Source of the DNA: Larimichthys crocea
Taxonomy: Eukaryota; Chordata; Actinopteri; Sciaenidae
NCBI RefSeq assembly: GCF_000972845.2
Contig: NC_040029.1
Coordinates: forward strand, 689,421 to 753,420
DNA length: 64,000 bases
Direction: 5' to 3'
This document shows, one piece after another, positions 58,997 to 64,000 of the stretch. Position numbers and translations under genes: made by a program. Numbering within the stretch: position 1 is the first letter of the stretch; every line of letters starts with the position of its first letter. Under the pieces are notes generated by a model. The model worked only from the letters and a program-made list of their open reading frames with translations. It searched no databases and was not told the origin of the DNA.

Positions 58997-61900
58997 CTGC
59001 AGAGGGGAGGAGAGGAAAATAGGAAAATGGAAAAGGGGACAGGAATAGAACAAAGAGTGAGATAAGGAAGAAGATGGCAGGAAAGGATAAGGGTGGTGGT
59101 TAAAATCAAATCTACACATACAGCATAAAAAAAAGATACTTTCATGAAATTCACTGCCAACTTTCAGAGGAGGAAAAAGGATTCCTGCGTTTAAACATAT
59201 CCCCTGAAAAATCCCTCTAAATGTAAACCAACCTGTATGGCGTTGAATTTCAAAGTTATACAACGTTACTCGATCAGGCAGGTCGCCACATGACAAAAAT
59301 GCTACTCAGAAGGAGCCTACAACTACTCTATGCCTCTATTTGGACCCTCGTCTAGAAGGGGAAAAAACAATAAATGTGAGGTAGATGTTAGTAAGGAGCT
59401 ACAGATTGTAGGTTTAATTGCAAGAGCATATCTGTGCATTATAAGGGCAAGTAAGAGGAGAAGGCGTCAAGGTTATGAGCAAAGAAATGATCTTTATAAC
59501 GCACTGTAAGCCAGAGATATTTGTATTTAAAAACAAGCCTGCAACCAACTTTCACTATCAGTTAATGCACCGGTTATTTTCCAGATCAACCGATCAATCG
59601 TTTGGTTCAACGGTCCAAAATCCTCGCTCACATTTCACGTTTGAGAAGCCGAAGCCAGAGAATATTTGGCCTTTTACTGCTTAAACGATTATCAAAATAG
59701 TTGCAGGTTAACTTTCTCAAATGGACTAATCGTTTCGGGCCTAGTTGAAAGACATTTCCCTTACAATGCACCACAGATATGATCTTCTACAGATGTGTGA
59801 TAGTGGTGCGAGCTGCGATCGTAGTCTGATTGCAACTTTTAGGGGAGAATATCATCATCCGGACAGAAGAATACAGAGTTAAACCTACTTTTCACTACAG
59901 CTAGAGTCACTACAGAGGTACTACTAAGTTGTGACTGTATACTTGCCCGGTTGCAAAGTTTCCAAAGAGTCCATTGTTATACACCAAACTGGATCATGGG
60001 TAAAAACCATGGCAAGTGCAGATCTGTGACGGTGGGTGCTATAAAAGAACTTACCACCAACAAAAAACGAGCAAACAGAAACTAGAAAAAAAAACATGAA
60101 ACACAAACAGAAACGGGTCGATTCATGTGCACATGCACGACGACGAACACGACGAACAACCGCTACTCTACAATCTAGCTACCACAACACAAGACACACA
60201 GGTAGAGTAATCGAACATCGGTTTCCTCTACAGAAAATTCTGGAGTCCCTTTTCTTCGAACATACAAGGTTGTTTTTTATTGACACTAGTGCACACAATC
60301 AGTTACAGTGTTAAAAAGAGAGATGAAGGGTAAAGAAATATAAAGAGTAAAACCTCAAAGAAGTCACAAGAAAATAAATCCAGTGTGCTTTTGTGATGAA
60401 AATAAAAAGGACAGGTGAGCAGGAGTACAAAGTGTTACAAGAAAACCAGTGAGTCTGTGCGTCTTTAGGCCATACAGTGAGTATGTGTTAAGGGAAAAAT
60501 CATTTTGTTCTCTTGGAAAAAGGAATAAAAATAAATTTTTAGCAGACTGGCAGCAGTTTGACCTTTGCATGTTCAGTATTTATCGTGATTTCATGCCTTA
60601 GAGACGCTGCAAATGCTTGTCCATGCACCTTGAAGTAAATACAGAACGCGCAAACGAAAACTGCCACCAGGAAATTAGAAGAATAGCCAGAAAGTTGGTT
60701 TACTCCTTCAAAAGAAGTCAGTCGGTCAGTAAAAAAGTGTGTTATGTAAACAGAAAGAAGCACAGATGTGATGCTAAAACGCCAACTTGTATCATTTTGA
60801 TTATCTAAATTGAAGAAAATGGTTTGACATTTTAGGAAACGCACTTGCTGAGACTGTTGCCAAGAGTTAGACGAGAAGATTGACATCTCACACGCCTATA
60901 CGGCGAATACAAAGCTGGTTAGCTTAGTGTAGCTTAGCTTAGCATAAAGACTGGGAACAGGGGGAACTGCTAGCGCCCAAAGTTAACAAAAGTAAACAAA
61001 TTCCCCATAAAAGCACAACTTGTTGTCTTTTAATAGATATTTTTTGTTGTGTTTAGATGGAGTCGGGCTAGCCTGTTCCCTCTGCTTCCAGTGTTTGTGC
61101 TAAGCTAAGCTAATTTAAGCTAAGCTAACCAGCTGTTGGCTTTACCGTACAGGCATAAGAGCGGTATCAATCTTCTCGTCTATCTCTTGGCAAGAAATCT
61201 AATAAGTGCATTTCCAAAAGTGTTCAATTGTTGGCTTTGATATCAGTCAAATAAGATCACATGATCACAGTGTGTACACCGCAGAAGAAACTACAATCAT
61301 TTTACTTTTAAAGTAAAGTAATCTAGCAAATTTGGCTCTGATTAATTAACATACAACTGACAATATGAATACAAAATCACAATCTATCAGTCTGTTACTG
61401 TATGTACATTGAAATTACAATGTAAGTGACTTGCTGCAAGTGCTATTTGGTGATAGGCAGTGAAAGGGAGGACCGACTCAACTCCAGTGTTTGTGTATGT
61501 GCGCGTCCATCTCCTGACAATACTCAGACTTTCACACCTTACAAAATAAAATCATCTCTCAAAAGATATCTTTTTATTTTTTATGGGTTTTTTTGCACTT
61601 ACATTTGCATTAAGCTTCACTTTACTTGTGTCTGTCTACTTGCGCCCTCTCGCTCTCTTCTTAAAAGAACGACTGGAGTTGAGTCAGTCGTGTTTTATCC
61701 TCGTACGCCGTGAGGAAACCTGGGGCTAAAAATGTTTCTAAGTATTTGAAAAAGACGCGGTGCGGTTGATCAGTCATGACGGTGACCAAATACTCTTGTT
61801 TCTACAGCTGTTAAGTTGTGTTATACTGCACCGTAAAGCCTCTCAAACATTCAAAAAACATTTTAAGCCCATGACAGAAACACAAAGTGAGTAAAAACAG

Positions 61901-64000
61901 AGCAGAATGACAGAAAAGCAGGGACTTTGCTCGCCTGGTTAACATGCATTCAGAGTAAAGAAAAAAGGGAAATGGCGAGAAAACAGCTTTTTTTTTTCTC
62001 TCTCTCCCACTAACAGAAAACATGCTGATAAAACAAGTGCATTTACAAAGAATGAAGCGTGAACATTTGTTTCAGGAAGAAGGAGTAGCTCTGAGGAAAG
62101 AAAAAGTTGTTTGGCTTTAGAAGGCGACTGCACATGATAAGATCCTCTGACGTTTGTAGATTAAACCCATAACATCAATGCTTTAGGGGGCAGAAAAATG
62201 TGTGTTTCTATGCACTGTGAGTCAATTATTCATGATCGCAAACCAGTATGCATGCTAACAATACAATTTGTACTGCTAGTAGGTAGTTGTCCACCTTAAA
62301 AATCCACCTTAATTTCTGTATTTCCAAAAAACAAAGTGGTTCTTCATGCTAATATTCAGCTAGTTGCCCACAATCATAGTTTTGTGTGTTAGCATTTGCT
62401 AATTAGCAACAAACGCAAAAGTACAACTAAGGCTGAAGATGTTTAGTCATAAACCAAAGTGTTGATCTTTTGGGTTGAGTGTTGGGTTGGTGGTTTGTTC
62501 TTTGGAAATACAGACACTGCTGATTTGTTTCCTCTTAATTCACTGACTTATCCCAATTCATAGTTCCAGTGAAAACAAAAAAAAGCATGTGTGAGCAGTG
62601 AGCGGACAGCCAGCAAATGACAGTGACGGGGATGGATGGCCTGGCACACCTTTAATAAGCAGCACTGTATCGGAAGAGAGCAACAGCGTCCAGAGAAAGT
62701 GAAAGATAACATTGTGTGTGCATGCCAGGGGCCAAGCCAAGCAAAGCAGACAGCCATGGATGGTCACAGGTTTAAGGACGATGGTTGGCGTTTGATTATT
62801 ATGTGCGTAAAAGAACAATAGAAAGAAATAAAAGCTCATGAACAACCAACAGAAGTAGCACGAGCGCAGATAATGCATCTTCAGTCGACCTGGAGCCTCA
62901 GTTATTATCAAAAATACAGATATAAAAAGGTTAGGGCCGTGTTTATACTCTCCCTAACAGTGTAATCGATGTAAATCTATCCCTCCGCTAATGGTAAATA
63001 CAAAAAGAGCATCACTACAAAAAGCCTCTACCACAAACATCCAAATTACAGTGCAAGTTGCCCACAACAGACACGAGAGAGAAATCGAATAAAAGCATTA
63101 AAAAAGTGCTCCAAGGGGGAAAAAAGGACGTCGGCTCAGCCAAAACCAAATGAGAAAGGCAAGACCGGCCGTTAGCTACAGCATTCCTCCCCCGGCAGAT
63201 CCCCACAGCTTACACACTAACCATTTATCTAACAAGTCAAGTCTGTTACTCTACAATCAACATTCGAATACACTGTACAATTAAAGGGTGATATCTCCCA
63301 GTTCAAACAACCACAGACTTCTCCAAAGACAAACCGTGTATATATCATCTCCGAAAGATGACAACTTCCCATTGAAATCCCTTAATGAACTCCAGCTATT
63401 ACTTTAAAGCCCTTCTATTGCACAAGACGACAGTCAAATAATTATGATTTAGAGAAAATGCTACATTAGGACGCTACAAGAACTACAGCAAACCGATTTA
63501 ATAGGGGGTGACGGCCAATAAAGGCAGCACAGCTCCCCTAAAATCAACGTCATCTTCCTTCAACACCTTAATATCTCAACAACAAGCAAACATTGTTGGC
63601 AAAATTGATCTACAATCAGCAGAATCCTCATTAATATCAATCAACAACTGTACACATGAAGGTATTCCTTTAGATTTCTACTCATCTACACTGAATATAC
63701 AGTTGTTTTTGAAAGTTATGGCACGTCGGAAGGAAGACTTCTTGAAACATTTTCCATCGCCGGACGTTTGGGGTTGACAAACTATGATATGTAAAGTTTG
63801 ATTAAATGTTTGCATACAAAAATTCGATATACAAAAATGGGGATCGTGAGGTTTAGAAAAGGTGGACGGGTTATCGATTTGTCTAAAGTCGGGGAAGGGT
63901 TTCTATTCACAAATTAAAAACTCACAAAATATGTTAGAACCTTCACAGCTAACCTAGTGTGGATCAGTAACAATTCTTCAATTTCATTGTGATTTCGCCA
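58997..64000. other. farp1 upstream intron sequence, no exon recognised
   Basis: No further farp1 exon could be recognised on the minus strand up to the right edge. The stretch holds a repeat block (60549-61215) and otherwise unique, AT-rich intron-like DNA. An open frame at 63508-63777 (plus) has no recognisable protein. Confidence 0.6.
60549..61215 (+). repeat. intronic repeat block, copy 2 (with repeat C)
   Basis: Second copy of the block at 57985, longer by insertions (for example 60645-60700), with scattered substitutions. Ends AGGCATAAGAGCGGTATCAA, CTTGGCAAGAAA. Confidence 0.9.

Noticed and set aside
62640..62690. Possible farp1 micro-exon on the minus strand (TGCTGCTTATTAAAG between splice-like sites)
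   Set aside because: Too short to judge, and no known FARP1 segment matches.
63508..63777. 89-codon open frame near the right edge
   Set aside because: No recognisable motif; Ser/Asn-rich start and no supporting context. It may be chance or an unrecognised repeat.

Overview
The window reads as nuclear DNA of a ray-finned fish, most likely a percomorph teleost. The basis is three vertebrate genes with compact introns, about 40% GC, and several interspersed repeat families I associate with percomorph genomes (for example the one built around GCTAAGCTAAC). No bacterial operon, CRISPR array, tRNA or rRNA was seen. There is one run of 103 Ns (45600-45702).

Layout. Positions 1 to about 37.2 kb form a gene-poor, repeat-rich block with no gene I could support. 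It holds many copies of one dispersed element ('repeat A') and other dispersed families. It also holds a 552-bp tandem duplication, a reverse-transcriptase relic with a YADD box, an LTR-like stretch ending in a decayed tRNA-Pro primer-binding site, an L1-like relic, two related elements carrying a 36-37 bp minisatellite bracketed by long inverted repeats, a degraded DNA-transposon-like sequence and a 320-bp foldback element. Repeat A was not seen to the right of about 34 kb.

Genes. (1) arl13b, minus strand, 42941 to 38324: ten coding exons joined here by homology and splice phase into a 398-residue ciliary GTPase. (2) ggact, plus strand, 47422-47892: one coding exon (156 residues) behind a non-coding first exon and an NRF1-type promoter site. 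(3) farp1, minus strand, 58996 to 49964: the fifteen 3'-most coding exons (578 residues: linker, DH, PH1, PH2). Its FERM part must lie beyond 64000. ggact and farp1 converge and arl13b and ggact diverge. Human GGACT and FARP1 both lie in 13q32, so that pairing looks like old synteny; human ARL13B is elsewhere (3q11).

Between arl13b and ggact lie a long GATA microsatellite, a degenerate CCTA satellite with a 64-bp higher-order period, and the N gap, which is flanked by two near-identical copies of the same sequence (probably an assembly artefact). The farp1 introns hold a 0.6-kb duplicated repeat block and a hairpin that could be tested as a small-RNA precursor.

The three genes do not form a known joint pathway: arl13b acts in cilia, ggact in breakdown of gamma-glutamyl-lysine crosslinks, farp1 in Rho GTPase signalling at neuronal membranes. 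I did not find a clearly new biological system. The most unusual structure is the pair of minisatellite elements with inverted ends.
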